From NCBI GenBank assembly GCA_029931535.1, contig JAQPZY010001675.1, positions 7,525,501-7,589,500 of the forward strand: DNA of 64,000 nucleotides. The letters run 5' to 3'. Numbering within the stretch: the first letter of the stretch is position 1; each line of letters starts with the position of its first letter. The stretch is from Margaritifera margaritifera. Lineage: Eukaryota > Mollusca > Bivalvia > Unionida > Margaritiferidae. Made by a program: the position numbers and the translations under genes. The notes below the pieces were generated by a model, which searched no databases, was not told the DNA's origin, and saw nothing but the letters and a program-made list of their open reading frames with translations. Below, piece after piece: positions 11,490-25,049 of the stretch.

Positions 11490-12330
11490 CGAGTACTGCA
11501 AATATAAATGCCAAAGAACTTTTTTTGTTCATTATTATTCGTTCGTGGCAACTTTTCATTCGTCTCTAGAAACGTCTTATTTAACTTTTTATTCTTCTGT
11601 AATAATTAATCATTCATTGTAATTTATTTTTTCATTTCAAGTTGTAGTTTTCATTTGTCTCAATGTTAAATTTACATTCGCCACTGCAAATTGCTTCTTC
11701 GTTTTGTTTACGATTTGCGTTAGTTAATTTTTCGTTCTTACTTTTCTTTTTCATATTTCAATGCTAAGTTAACATTCTTGCTTTGTCAGTATGGTTTTAG
11801 AAGTTGTATTCTTCTGATTTGCTCATTTTATATTTATCCAAGATCTGGCGTTGTAGATCTGGCGATTTGTTTGTTCCTTTCAGAAATAGTTCAATACTTG
11901 GCTTTGTCAGTATCTTCCACGATCTATAAGTTGGTTCAGAGGATGCGCGATTCTACGAAAGTCATGGGGACAAATATGCGAAAGAATGGAACCCTGTCAA
12001 ATGCTGTTGAATAAAGGAAGGGGTGTGGTGGGGGAGTGGGGGTTGAGAGGGGTCTTCGTACAAACTTGAGAAGTGCCTCCTTACTATCTAAAACAAAATT
12101 CTACCAATGAAAAAGTATTAAAATTTGTGTGGCAGATACAACGGGAATTGCTTGTGCTGATATAATATTCTGGCCATGTCCACACACTGGGCAAATATTA
12201 GTGGTTGCCGCACGTCTGGCTATGCCCATGTTGTTGGTTTCTCTTTTGCACCACGCATCTTATTTTTTCTTTCGTTCATGGTTTTGTTTTTATACGCATG
12301 CCATAGACGCTATTATGCTACGATATTGTC
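11490..12330. other. Gene-free T-rich stretch
   Basis: The region 11,540-11,770 is strongly T-rich with repeated TTCATT and TTCGTT strings. Short open frames around 11,778-12,413 lack domains and overlap in several frames. No gene is called. Confidence 0.5.
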
Positions 12331-12334
12331 CGTC

Positions 12335-13340
12335 CATCAGGCTGTCTGTTACCAATTTCCTCTCCACACAATACCTAGGGCTGTCCTCAGTGGATGTCTT
12401 GCACTTGGGGTAAAGAAGAACAATATCGATTTCGGGCTCGAAGGTTAAGGTCATTGTGACTGAAAGAAGTAAAATGGTTTCTGCATAATAACAATCGTTC
12501 TCCATCACATACCTAGACCAACGTTTGTCGTTGGCTTCCACTTGGGATAAGAAGGTATTATGTCCATTTTGCGGTCAAAAGGTCAATGGTCAATGTAACT
12601 GAGATTAAAGAACATAGTTTTTGCACAATAACTCGAGCTCTCCATCATGTACAGTTACTAAACGTATGCATTGCTTGCACTTGGAATATGTAAGAACCCT
12701 ATTGGCATTGGAATCAAAGGGCAAGGTCACTGTGTCTGAAAGAATAACAATGGTTTCTAGACAATGGTTTCTACACAGTAACATTAGTTAGTTCTACATC
12801 ACATACATGGACCACACTTTGTAGATGGCTTCCACATGGGGTAATAAAGAAGCCTATCCAGTTTGGGGTCCATAATGGTCAAGGTTACTGTTACTTAAAG
12901 AAGAAAAATGGTTTCCACATAAATATTCTACACCACAACTCAGGAGCTAACGATGTGGATGGCTTGCACTTTGGATAAGGAAGATGCCTATCGACTTTGT
13001 TATGAAAAGGTCGTAGCTCAAGGTCACTGTGATTGAAAGAAGAACAAAATGGTTTTTGTATAATAACTTTTGTTCTAGAGCACGTACCTTTATCAAAGTT
13101 TGTGGAGTGCTTGCACTTAAGGTACCAAAGAGACCTGTTGATTTTGGGATCAAAAGACAAGGTTATTGCGACTACCGAAAATGAATTTTGCATAATTAGC
13201 TTTTGTGCGAGAGTAAGTTCCTTGATCAAACTTTGTAGATGGCTTGCATTTAGGTGACAAAAAACCCTATTGATTCTGGGGTGATAGGTCTGAGGTGATG
13301 GTCATGGTAAGCGTAGCAACAAAATAATAGTTTCTGCACC
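12335..13340 (+). repeat. Degenerate ~145-bp tandem repeat array A
   Basis: About seven diverged units. Each contains a phrase of the type AAGGTCACTGTGACTGAAAG, then AAATGGTTTCTGCATAATAAC, then ACACTTTGTAGATGGCTTGCA. The ACTGTGACT phrase recurs near 12,449, 12,590, 12,723, 12,885, 13,020, 13,160 and 13,300. The same repeat is present in reverse orientation at 20,680-21,650. It is familiar as an abundant degenerate repeat of bivalve genomes (recollection, not a search). Open frames inside it are not conserved between units. Confidence 0.8.
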
Positions 13341-13654
13341 TTCAATGTATTGTGTTAAGCGCCTGCATATTAGACTATTAAACAGAGGGCGGTCGTGTAA
13401 CGTGCCGTGTATGGTATTCTTGTTTATTATATTTTACATATTTTTTAGAACGATTAAAATAAAATGCAACTCTATCGCACGTCCTTTATCCATGTACTGG
13501 ACTTTTTCCACATTTGTAATGCTTTCGATAACGTTTGTTTCATATATATGGAGTAATATAAGTATTGTTCATTGCATTCTTTTCCGATATGTTATATTTT
13601 TTTGGTTTGGTTTGTTGGTTCAAACGGCACTTTTAACTCATTATTGGTCATATC

Positions 13655-13801
13655 ATGACAAAGAAGTGGGAGCTAAGTATCTTTCCCAAGGACATACTGA
13701 CGCAGCCGACACAGGTTAGCATGGGCTGTAATCGAAACCACGACCCTTGGATTACGAGTCTGACGCTCTACCAACTGAGCTACCGCGGATCCCCCCCCCC
13801 C
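13655..13801 (-). mobile_element. tRNA-Thr-like SINE, minus strand
   Basis: Read on the minus strand from 13,790, it begins GATCCGCGGTAGCTCAGTTG (box A) and reaches an anticodon-like CGT within ACTCGTAAT. A degenerate box B follows, GGTTTCGATTAC. The non-tRNA module then reads GTGTCGGCTGCGTCAGTATG and TCCTTGGGAAAG, matching the module of the SINE at 60,317. A poly-G run precedes it on the minus strand. The damaged box B and missing acceptor pairing argue against a working tRNA gene. Confidence 0.75.
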
Positions 13802-14004
13802 AATTTAAACCTAATGTACATTCTTCAGCATGTTCTTGTCTTCTGTTACATATGGCTGTGCGTACAGGAGTGTGTGTAACACATCTGAAGGAAAGTGCTG
13901 AAGGGGGTCAACCCATGTATATTGGTTGTTGTTATCAACTAAGGTCTATTGCTATCATTTAGTTCGTTGGTTTTCAGATAGTATGATAACTTTTTACTTA
14001 TGCT

Positions 14005-14780
14005 GAACTCTTTGATAGATCTCCATTATATATGCATGAATCATCATGAATCTAAGAAAATTCATTGTACGACACGCTCCATCACACCCATGACCTTAGA
14101 GACAATGTTACAGAGAAATTTTGCGTCAAAGTTATGGTTAGTTTTTCTATTTGCTTATATTTCCTAAACCCCTTGATGGATTTTCTTTATTCTTGAGATC
14201 AATCATTACGAAGCTAAGACTCTTTATTCTGCAATATGCGCGCTTGCCTCATTGATCTTAGAAACCAAGAGAAAGTCATAGAAAATCTGCGCTAATAGTT
14301 TGATAAAATTTATGTTTAATTGGCTTATGTTCCTTCAACCCTTTTATGCAATTTAATCATATTTTTGCTGAATCATTATGAAGCTAATAATTTGTTCTGC
14401 AACAAGCTCGCTCGCCAATTTGGCTTTGGGGTCAATGTTACAATCATGGAGCATTTGTGTCAAGGTTGTGGTTAGTTTCATTGGTTTATATTTCCTAGAC
14501 TCCTTGAAGGAGTTTTTTTTTATATACTTTGAATGAATCATTATGAAGGTAATGCAATTCATTCAGTGACACAGTCGCGCTCCTTTGAAATTGAGGTCGA
14601 GGTTACAGTCATATAAAATGTTCTAAATTCATTGATGGGTTTTCTTCATACTTTAGATTAATCGTTATAAACCTAATAAAATTCATTCAGCAACATGCTT
14701 GCTTCACGTTTTGATCTTGGGGTCAAGGTCACGTGTTTTACAGCAAATGTTTTGATTGTGGGCTCGACATGCAGCCCTGG
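14005..14780. repeat. Degenerate ~165-bp tandem repeat array
   Basis: About five diverged units share a phrase of the type CTTTGAATGAATCATTATGA then AGCTAAT, and a later phrase GGGGTCAAGGTTACAGTCAT. Starts are near 14,010, 14,168, 14,338, 14,500 and 14,635. The final unit runs into GGGCTCGACATGCAGCCCTG. The sequence differs from array A, although both contain a GGTCAAGGT-type string. Confidence 0.7.
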
Positions 14781-15958
14781 CCGCATCTATTATTAATTCT
14801 TTTTAACGGAGATGATTTTTTTCACGTTGTACTTTTGACATGTGAAATGCTACCCCTCAGGGCTGTCGCAATTTGGTATTATGTATTTGTGCCGTCTTAG
14901 TAATTCCCGCCCGTTTCCATTCCTGCACACACACCCTCCAACATCTCCCCCACGGAATGAAGTTTTAATATTTTATCACCACTATTAATCAGTTTCATCA
15001 CAGATCCATACAGCACTTTGGTCACTGTATAACAGTCCAGTCATTTTATTTCCCTGTTGCAATTTCAACTTTTTGTTTAATAATTAATTGTGCATTCGTT
15101 GAGTTTGAGTTATGTATTCATAAAGTGCTTTAATTGCTATTCATGTCAACAATTCATTCTTTATATGCAATACTTAAATGTTTATGTGTCTTCATTATCC
15201 AGAATGTTTCATTTCATCCATGCCAATTCACTCTATCGATATACTTGTATATTCATCCTCGTTTCGAAATTCGTAGAAAAAGTTATAAAGAAAATATATG
15301 TAGGAAAAATGTATACAAAAATGTTTGAAAAATAACTATTCCAAAACAGACAATTCCTAATCAGGAATATGATTTCTAATCACTAAATGTTTTGCTAATA
15401 AAATCGTAGGTCTACATGTAGGTATGTTCATGGGATTATTGTACGAGTTAAAGATATGGATATTTTACAGCTTTAAAATGCAAAACTTAACATCTAACTT
15501 TGGTTATTTTGAACAAGTCAAGAGACAAAGATGCCTGTTCAAGTCGCAACAAGTCTTACAAAATTACGTCTTTTACAACCGAGTCTTTCTATATCATAAT
15601 AAAACAAAGACTAAGTATTTGTAGAGGCTTTATCACATTATTCAAGAGAAATTTAACCAATCAGTCGGTGCTGGTCCTTTGAACAACGATTGACGAGCCT
15701 TACATCACAAATGAATAAGTATGGAGATGTTGTTTATAATTGGCTGAACATCTTATGAGAATCATTCCAAGGATGTTATTGTTTTAAGGATCATATACCC
15801 CATTTTGCTCTAGAAGACTATACATATCGCATCGTTAAATGAATTTGTATGTAGTTCGAAACATGACTGATATTTAATTTTAAACCTCTAACTGCTGTTA
15901 TTTCACATATGTGTTGCAGAGTATAGAAATTTCTTTTTTCTTTTGGATGTTTAGTACA

Positions 15959-15960
<2 letters not shown>

Positions 15961-16017
<57 letters not shown>
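15961..16017. repeat. (AT)n microsatellite
   Basis: About 28 units of pure AT dinucleotide. Confidence 0.95.
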
Positions 16018-17170
16018 CGGAAAAGTAATTGTCTGTATGAAATAGAAACAGCTTCTAGCTTTTCGAAAAGTTCTTTTGTGGAGAATATATTTGTACAAAT
16101 CTGCACGGAATATTCTCACAGAGAGAGAGAGAGAGAGAGAGAGAACGTCTTTACCTGAAAGTCAGTTAGCATGAAGTTTTAAATTTTGTGTGGTTTGGGA
16201 AAGGTTGCAAAAGTTTATTTTTTTAAATAGCAAATGAATATATTATATGTGAGTGAACAAGACGTTTTTAAAATTATAGTATTTTTCAAATCACTAAGAA
16301 ACAGATGTTCTGTGCTCCATGGTCCATAATGTATCTTATATGACATTCTGAAACGTTTAACACAACATCTTAAAACGTTTAATGCCACCACCATTATAGT
16401 GATACCAATGTCTCCTTATCTGGTATTGATGCCGCCACAATTACAAAAAACAGGGTTTCCACATCTGATAACGCAGGTCAGACAAGAAATCCAGCTGGAC
16501 TGAACTTCATGTTGAGTTACTAAAATCTTTATTTTCTTCCCATTAAATTATATAAAAACCAGTCTGCATTTACTAATGGGCATGGAAGCAGTTATTGCAA
16601 AAATTTGGGGTTTTATTATTTTGTGCAATAATTCTGTGTAATTATTCTTCTTTGTGATAATGCTGCTGTTGTTGTGTTGTTAGGAAACAAGTGCCTTGCT
16701 ACAACTATCATTGCTCAGATTCTACAATTATTTAAAAACACTCGTCATTTTGGGCAGATCGTTTCCTTCTATCTTTCAAATAGCAAAATCAAGAAAGAAT
16801 TCTTGATGTTTTACATAAAAATTCAGATGTGCCTCGTTTAGTAGTTAACAAATTTAAACATTTAGTGTCTCCATATTATTTGAACTTTTTTCTGACTGTG
16901 ACAGTTCAAATTTAATATGTATATGACTGAATTAATGTATGTAAAACTAATTTAAATTTTCCAGTGTAGTATTTTCATATATTACTATCACTTTCTTTAA
17001 AATGTCAAACTGAATCAGATTACAAATCAAGCAATTGTTTAGAAACTCGGTACCATAATGACCGAACAAGAAGCTTCTCTTCCAAACTGAATACAAAATA
17101 CTCCCATGGCACACGTCTTCCATTAATTACAATTATTTTTATGAAAACTCTGAAGAAAATACACTGACCG

Positions 17171-17360
17171 AGATCTGGTGTCAGAGAATGTGTTGACAGA
17201 CCATCATATTCCTGATCTGCTGTCACATAATGTGTGGACAGACCATAGTATTCCTGATCTGCAGTCGCAAAATATACCTGAAGATCAGGGTCCATGCTGT
17301 TTGCTTGAAATCAAAAGTGAAACAAACAGAATAAACCCTGATCTGTCAGCACAATATACA
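17171..17360. repeat. ~42-bp tandem repeat with GATCTG motif
   Basis: Two and a half units share CATAATGTGTGGACAGACCA, then TATTCCTGATCTGC. A further ATCTGTCAGCACAATATAC lies at 17,341. The motif TGATCTG(C/T)(T/A)GTC followed by CATAATG or AATATAC is related to the hairpin at 2093-2133 and to 2184-2202. It gives a repetitive open frame on the minus strand that is not considered a gene. Confidence 0.65.
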
Positions 17361-18738
17361 TGAAGAAATATAATACTTTGATTATACGCATTTTTCAGTA
17401 TTGGAATAATAATGCGATTTTGTGCTATAACCAAAATGGTTTGTATTCACGTTAAGAATTGATTGTTCTCTAAGCAATTATTGTCTGTATTTCTGACACT
17501 GTATATTTTGCATAAATGTTGCTTTATCACGATCTCATAGTTATAAATGTGTTTTGATTTTGTGTTTATGAGATGTTTCTATTTATTGCATTTTTATTCG
17601 ATGGGCAAATACATTCAGACACCCACTAAAAACAATTTATCTATACAAGTAAGAAAGGAATGCAAATTTACTTGTACGAGGATATAATCTGAATTCATCT
17701 ATTTTTGTGTACATAATTTTTCTTAATTTTGTAAAAAAGAAAATAAATCTACACTGATGCGTAGATTTGTGCATATGTTTTGGATAAAAATGACATTTTA
17801 GATTGGGCATTTAAATTCGGGGACGGTTGCAACTTTGAATCCAGTAAAAGTGAATTCAAACATATTATTTTAGCCACCACAGTTTGTATCCTCAACATTA
17901 TTAGACAATTTTAATATTGTGTGTCCCTGAAAATTTTGTAATTAACTTATAAGTAGTAACAATATGCAAAATATTAAAAAGAACTCAATCTCATGCATAG
18001 TGGTTTACAATTACCTTATACAATCGGACAGGATGAATGCACTTCTTCCTCATTGATGTACATATAACATTGTTCCAAACTGATTTTACTGTTCATTACA
18101 AATTAAAAAGTATGAGACAGTGACCTACATTGTTTTGTTCATTATAATTCTAAAGACAGTTTGCACACTTGATTGAGAAGTGTGCAAAATGCTTGTGTTA
18201 TTACTCTGTAAGAAAGTTATTGGAAAGATTGACATAAAATTTAGATAAATGTTAAGGCAAGAAGATACAAGGATAGATGGACAAACAGGTCAAATACTAT
18301 CTCTGCTAGCCGATGGCCTGATTCCAAAATGGAAAGTGGATCAAAAACAACATCATGTACATGATTTGATTGAAAACAACAGTATTATTTTCTAGCATGT
18401 AAGTAATACTTAACACCCAATTTCCACGTGACTCAATCTCCGAACTTGTTTCTTTTTCAATTTTAAAAAGAGTCTATTGGGTTACAATAAAGTATTTAGA
18501 TTTGGTACATCTCTAAAAACCTTTATAGATAGTGCTATATGCAAAGCGGGGCAAAACAGCAATAGCCAGATTCATTAAGTTTTGTGGAGTCCTACCATGA
18601 GTAAAAACGTTGATTCCTGTTTCTGCTGAGACTTCTTCGTGATATACAATAGAAATGAATAGACTTATTCAACAAATTGTCTGCTAAAGAATTTGACTCA
18701 GAGAGAACAAGACTAGGTCTTTCATCTGCTTCTGATCT

Positions 18739-18740
<2 letters not shown>

Positions 18741-18804
<64 letters not shown>
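18741..18804. repeat. (CT)n microsatellite
   Basis: About 31 CT units, uninterrupted. Confidence 0.95.
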
Positions 18805-18807
<3 letters not shown>

Positions 18808-20679
18808 TTTTTGTGCTGCTGAAAAACAATTCCAATCAAAACCCTACCCTTGGTAGAACTCGAACATTTATATGTTAAATGGTAGGATCGGTCCATATTT
18901 AAAGCCAATGTCTGTGTCAGGAATAGACAAAGTTAGCAAATTGCTTTCGTACATTTTGAATTAGGATTTTTCTTTCTATACAATTGCAATACTATTTCAA
19001 AGACCGTTTAATAAAAAAATCTCTCTCTCTGTATAATATATATTGGATCTGAATGCAAAGTGACGAGATTATGTTTACAAAGATCATTTGTGAATAACAC
19101 GATATCATGTCTTTCAGAATGACTATATGTATTATAATTCTGGTGTGGAATTAAATAGATAACTATTAACATTGACTTAAACAAACAAAAAAGCAAAAAT
19201 AAAACAGCAACATACTTTTAAGGTCACGCTTGCATATACATTCGAATATTTGAATGTACTCAACTCAAAATTTTGGAACTTGAGGAAATTTTCATAAAGT
19301 AACTTAGAAAGACGATGCGTTAATATTGCAACTTCTAATGATTACACTGAGCTAAAACAATGATAAAGGTAATGTATCTATCATTTGACCCAATAATGAG
19401 ATTCCAAAAGTTGAGTTGAGGAGTATATACTCGACGGTTGCACGTTTTATGTAAGCCGTGTCAAACCTAAGTCCAGTATTATTACACATGGCTACGTTTT
19501 GTGACATTTAAAGTTGATCTCAACAGCAGCACTTCATTTTTCCATCGTCCGTTAATGTGACAAGTAAGATGTCAAACCACTGGTACAAAAAGGCAAGAGT
19601 GGCATTTGAGAAAGGTTGATAATTTACAGGCGATAATTCCAAATAGCCTTATACTGATATATGTTCCAACGATGTTGTGTCCTGATTGTGCATTAAAACA
19701 CAAAATAAAATATTTAATGATGTGAAATCACATTAAAAACTTGTCCTTGGTGGCCAAGAACGACAAAAAAGGGAAAGAAATTAAGTAGCAATGATAAAAC
19801 AACATTTCACAAATTTAATAGGTTCCATGACATATCCACGCTATAGAAGTGGCAGCGGTTTATTGAAGGGCTTTATAGTGAGGAGCCACTGTATTTACAA
19901 GCACAAAAAATAAAGGGTAATTATTTTTCTTAATACACTTAGCACAGCATATATTTATGCCACACACCAGGTGTGCCAGGGGAGTGTTTTTACAATCAAT
20001 GATACCAAAGAAAGTAATTCCTGAACTGTTACTTAACAATCAAATGGGGAGTTTGTATCAAATGGAGAGTTTGTATCAAATGGGGAGTTTGTGCCCCAGT
20101 GTACCTTATGAGTACTCATTAGGGTAAAAACTTACCATTTGATTGTTAAGTATAGTTAATAAACATAACGTTACGCGAGAGAATGGTGTAGTAGGATCAC
20201 AGAATCAGGCTGGTCTTGTGTGATTCTTGTAACTCCCACAATCGGACACGACAACCAATTTTACAAGTCCCCGTACCAAGAGTAGCCAGTCAATTCTCGG
20301 CCGACAGGGTGCAAAGATAAAGAATAAATATGCGGCATTATCTAAAATGGACTTATGAATGTACTTTAAGGACTTTTAAGAAATGAAAATAAAAAGAGAA
20401 ATAAGATCAAACAGCTAAATTTTAGGGAGAAATAAATTCATTCACATTGTATGTGTACATGTTTGCCACAACAATGAATGATCTGTTTCCATGTGTTTGT
20501 TCCATGCATTTCATAAATGAATTCTTATTAATTTGATGACATGTTTATGATTACGATGATCAAATTCTGAATGACAGTGTCTACATATCGCACATATTTT
20601 TCTTCCATTGTGAGAATTGGCAATACCTTTACCATCTGTTGGTATAGTATGTAAATTTATGTATGTATGGCAATGAAAG
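18805..20679. other. Gene-free AT-rich stretch
   Basis: No coding region is supported. It contains one structured patch, the inverted repeat at 20,032-20,150. Confidence 0.6.
20032..20150. repeat. 16-bp inverted repeat enclosing three 18-bp direct repeats
   Basis: Arm 20,032-20,047 (CTTAACAATCAAATGG) is the exact reverse complement of 20,135-20,150. Just inside the left arm are three direct units of CAAATGGGGAGTTTGTAT at 20,041-20,094. The left arm overlaps the first unit. Confidence 0.75.
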
Positions 20680-21650
20680 CTCCTCTCCAGAAAGTCTACA
20701 AAATCTATTTCTGCTTCAATTTGACCAAACCTATAAATTACTGAACAAAATTACCGTAAATGGTACATTACAGGCCCGCCATTTGGTAAATAGTCTTATT
20801 ATACTTCTTTCAGGTAAAATCGTCCTTGATTTGTTGGATACTCTTGACTTTCTTAATCCGAAATCAATACGTGTCTTCCTGGTCTTAAATGCCAGCCTTC
20901 CACAAAATTTGGTCAAGGTAAAAAGACACAGAGCTCATGTTATTTTTCGGAAACTATTTTTCTTCTCTCCGTCTCTGTGACCTTGATATTTGACCCAGTA
21001 ACCCCTAACTCGATAGGTGCCCTTTTCGTCCCTAATGCAAGCCATCCACTAAGTTTGGTAATGATTCAATGGCATAGGACTTAAGTTATTTAGTGGAAAC
21101 CGTTTTCCTTCCTGAAGTCCCTAAGACTTGACATTTGACCTTTTAACCCCAAAATCAAGACATGTTTTCCTTGTCTCAAATGCAAGTTATCTGCAAGGTT
21201 TAATCAAGCATGTGGTGCAAAACTTAATTACTCTGTGGAATCTTCTTTTTTTTTACTTCTTTCAGTCCCTGTGACGTTGACCTTGGACATTTTGCCCCAA
21301 TATAATCTTTTTTTCTTGTTTTACACGGAAGCCATCCACAAAGTTTGCTCAAAGTTGGTGATAAATAAATCAAGCTATCGTGCAAAAAACATATTACTTC
21401 TTTTAGTCATTGTCACCTTGACGTTTGACCCCCAAAAGTGTCTTTCTTATCTCAAATACAAGCAATTTGCAAAGTTTGGCTAATGTATCTGGTATACACC
21501 TAAAGTTATTGTGTGAAATTATTTTTCTTTCTTTCGGTGCAATGACCTTGACTTTTTAACCTTTTCAGTCAGAAATCAATACGTTTCTTTCTTGTCCCAG
21601 ATACAAGCATATTACAAAGTTTAGAAACAATTAATGCTAGAGATCTTGAT
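20680..21650 (-). repeat. Degenerate ~145-bp tandem repeat array B (inverse of array A)
   Basis: About six units. The reverse complement carries the same phrases as array A: AAGTCAAGGTCATTG, GAAAGAAAGAAAAATAATTT, CACAATAAC and CAAACTTTG-type strings. CTTTCAGTC-type strings recur near 20,808, 20,967, 21,110, 21,260, 21,400 and 21,530. The two arrays face each other across about 7.3 kb. Confidence 0.8.
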
Positions 21651-24600
21651 TTACTGTTGGAAACAAAATAAAGATGAGACGGACAACATCATAGCATGAT
21701 ACACTTTGCCTTTTTACCAGTGGATAAACATTTGTAACACAAAAGTCAAACAATATAGTCATCTTAAAATCAACAATGATAAGCCAACCAAATTTTGAAA
21801 ACTGTTAATTAAAAAGTGCAAAGAGTTTTGTATAATAAAAAATATTCATAAATGAATGGAGAGATAGGCCCGAAACTAATCAGTACATGTACTTATCAGT
21901 CACTATGTTCATGACCTTTGAACTTATTCTTATAGAAGATTAAATATTTTGAGATGTGAAATAAATGTGACTTCATCAAATCAACATGTTCTCAGTATTA
22001 CTAAGAAAGCTGTCATAATAGCTTTAAAGAACGATAATTAAAAAATATGTCCTAGAAAATAAAAGTACAAATTCATTTGAAATGTATCTGAAAACAAAAA
22101 TCAAACGTTGGTGCTCATCTAATATGTTAATAGAACTGAATCTAGAATGTCACAGCTAACAGTAAAATTATCAACTGTTTCTTTCTGATATGAAGCACAG
22201 AGTGTGGTTGCATCTATATGTGGCAACCATTCAAAGCTTGACTCCCCAAACACACACACCTATATTGAGGTATTACACAGTTTTAGAGTTTCATTCTACC
22301 TTATCTCATCCATCAAAGTATGGCTAATATGCAATTTTTTTTGCTAGCATTTCAATCTATTTTATTACTTCATTTATCTGAAATACCCTCTGAGGATTGA
22401 TATGCCAGCCTTTTATTTATAACCCTATCTTCTTATCCATGTTCAATAGAAAAATCAGATAGAAACCAATATTTGCAAGCACAAGTCATACTGCAATCAT
22501 CATTTAAAATCGGTACCAAATTACATTCTGCAGCCCAAATTCTCTTGCTGTAATAAAAAAATGTACACGTCATATCAATACCAGAGTCCATTTTCACTGT
22601 TTTATTTTTTATTTCTCAGTGTTAATTACATTTAATTTGAAATCTAAGTACATCGCTCATGTACATGCTTTATATTATATGTGTACTAAATCTGCATTTG
22701 ACCTGCTTCTCTTCTTAAACAACACCTGTACAAATATTCAAACCATTATTATCAATGAATATTTCTTGGTGTTTCATAATTACAAAGACTAAATGTCAAT
22801 TCAAAATAAGCAGAAGAAAGACAGACGCATTTTTACTTCTCCAAAATCCTCGAGAGTCTGGAAATTGTCAAGCTTTAAACAGTACTTTAACCACACTATA
22901 TACAAACATAACTCAAGGCAAGATACACTTGAAACAGAACTCCCAACTTGAATGTCTGAGACCTATATCCTACAAACACAGCTGGAGGAATGATGCCACT
23001 GAAGGATCAGTTCCACTCTGCGTTCAATCTTCTCCTATATGAAGGAGTTTGTGAGAACCTGATTTATGGCGATGCGTTTTGAGAGTCCAGCATCAAGACC
23101 TTCTCCAAGAAGATCACGGAGTTGGGTGACTTTCCGCGCGTGATCATCGGAGAGTCACTGGTAGCCAAACAGTTCTGCTAGCAGGCCCTTATTTGGGCTG
23201 ATGGTGCTCAACGCTGTCACTTTCTCCTTAAGCTAAGTATATCATACAACAAATATATCATCCAAATGTCATACATATACCAAGAGAGAATTACGGGTCT
23301 TAGATACAATTATACATAAAGACCATAAATGGAAAGAGGGTTACTCACAGAAAAGGTGTCCGCAAGACAGTATCAGACTCAATCGTCTAACTGTCCATTA
23401 GCCTGAGTCACCTGGCCCGCTTTGGCTTTCATCGCTACGCAATAAAAAGCCAAACAAGGGCATGTGGAAAACACAAAGTGAAAGCTAAACATTCCATCTC
23501 AAATTTGGGGGCACTAGACGGTGCAGTGAGCGTTGACAAACGCAGATCAAATTAAGATGGAAAAAACAAAGTATACCAGATCACACATTTGATGAAAACA
23601 AAAGTAAAATTTATGCCAGTCGGGAAGAATGCTGCAAGATCAAGTTGTTTGTACGTTCATAGCGCCATTTTGTATATCATGCACATTATGATGTCATTAT
23701 CGCGATGATGTGAACACCTGCTCAAGTGATGAGATCAAAATATATCCGTTTGATGTAAACAGTCTGCAAGGATGCGCAGTTTTCAACATGTCCATTTATC
23801 CATTTATTTTGCAAGGGTTAAATATTGAAATGGTCATGTTATTAATTGCTCAAAAGTTATTTTAAGTGACATGCAGAGTAAATTGCTCAAATTGGCGGTA
23901 TATGCATTTGTAGTGCAACGATGCTAAGGCAAACTGGAAATTGTGGACCTCAGACGCGATGTGAACTAATATCATTTTGACTGTTTGATAAAAAAAATAT
24001 TAAGCTTGTTGCCTAAGAGCAATTCCTATGTCTAACTTACACGTCGTTGAGATATAAAGAGTAAACATGCAGTGGACAGTGTAAGTTAAGGATTTAATTA
24101 GATTTAAGCACGTATTTCAAATGCATTTGCTTCCACAAGAAAAGGTAAAGATACCGTTTGTTAAAGAAAACGACAGAGGTGTTACTTTCCTCAAATAATG
24201 TGTCTAAAACAGAAAATAGGAAATTAAAATAATTATGTGGATCAACTTCATCAAGTAACTATTGAGAAAGACCAGAGCTAAAAATGATGTATCAGAAATC
24301 ATTATATGCAAAGCATGATAAAATGTGTCAGCAAGAATAAACTGTAAAAATGCAAGAGAATATATTTCATCAGATGCACAGGTATACTAATATGTGATAC
24401 TACTGTTGACAGACGTTTTTCATTAAAGATATTTCATTAACTGAAATTTAAAGTATGAACAAACACGCGAAAGACATACAAGTTGTGAAATGCTTGATTA
24501 AATTAGTAAATTACACATTTAGGAAAAGATATTGTTTTAAATGTTTTAAGATGATGTTTGACCATCAGCTAAACAAGCACTTATTTATATTGATATTAAT

Positions 24601-24689
24601 GGATTAATGGTTACTTCTGCTATGGTTTCCTTTTAGAAATAGTTTACAAATGCACTTACAGTGATGCTCTTTCAAAGACAGACCTCGGC
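21651..24689. other. Gene-free AT-rich stretch
   Basis: No gene is supported. One patch at 23,052-23,232 is less AT-rich and reads like a single decayed exon on the minus strand. The remainder shows no repeats or open frames of interest. Confidence 0.55.
23052..23232 (-). pseudogene. Possible decayed exon, unknown family
   Basis: Read on the minus strand, this 180-bp GC-richer patch gives EKVTALSTISPNKG, a stop after ELFGYQ, then LSDDHARKVTQLRDLLGEGL and LSKRIAINQVLTNSF before another stop. The composition is protein-like and unlike the random frames around it. One internal TGA and the lack of clear splice sites suggest decay. No family is recognised. It could be a chance open segment. Confidence 0.3.
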
Positions 24690-24699
24690 TATGTGAAAG

Positions 24700-25030
24700 A
24701 GCTTCGCTAAGTTTTGATCTTTTTGGATACTCTGATGACACCTCTGACCAAGAGTGCAAATAGCAAACCAACTAATGCCAAAATAAAAAAATTAATATGT
24801 TCAGATAGGACAGAAACAACCTGTCCAGTTGTTTTGCAAAGTCAACTTATTACAATACCAATAACACCGGGCAAAGCTGAAACCGCTTTCTTGCTAACTC
24901 AGACAAATAATTACGACATTATTCAACTATTTCCAATTTTGTCAACGAAGGAATTATCTTTGCCTCCTGCTGGAGCATTTCCGCCACTTCCTCCTCCTCC
25001 ACCTGCTAAACCTTATACAATTTGCTATAG
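24700..25030 (-). pseudogene. Polinton-associated membrane protein relic
   Basis: Minus-strand translation gives a Gly/Ala-rich patch (GGGGGSGGNAPAGG), some stops, then a long hydrophobic C-terminal stretch containing AVSALPGVIGIVISWL and LSEHINFFILALVGLL, ending in a basic tail. Proteins with an ALPGIIGSI-like start and paired hydrophobic helices at their C terminus commonly accompany Polintons in invertebrates (recollection). At least three in-frame stops lie between the Gly-rich and hydrophobic parts. The overlapping plus-strand frame (Pro-rich) is a shadow. Confidence 0.45.
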
Positions 25031-25049
25031 ACAAAAACAGTTGATATAG

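Larger units (their letters stand above)
14781..18740. other. Gene-free AT-rich stretch with microsatellites
   Basis: No coding region is supported. It contains (AT)n at 15,961-16,017, (GA)n at 16,121-16,144 and the tandem repeat at 17,171-17,300. Open frames of 60-90 codons on both strands look random, with a strong TA-driven Ile/Tyr bias. Confidence 0.6.

Noticed and set aside
13345..13719. 124-codon hydrophobic frame
   Set aside because: The composition follows the AT-rich DNA, no family is recognised, and its end runs into the antisense SINE.
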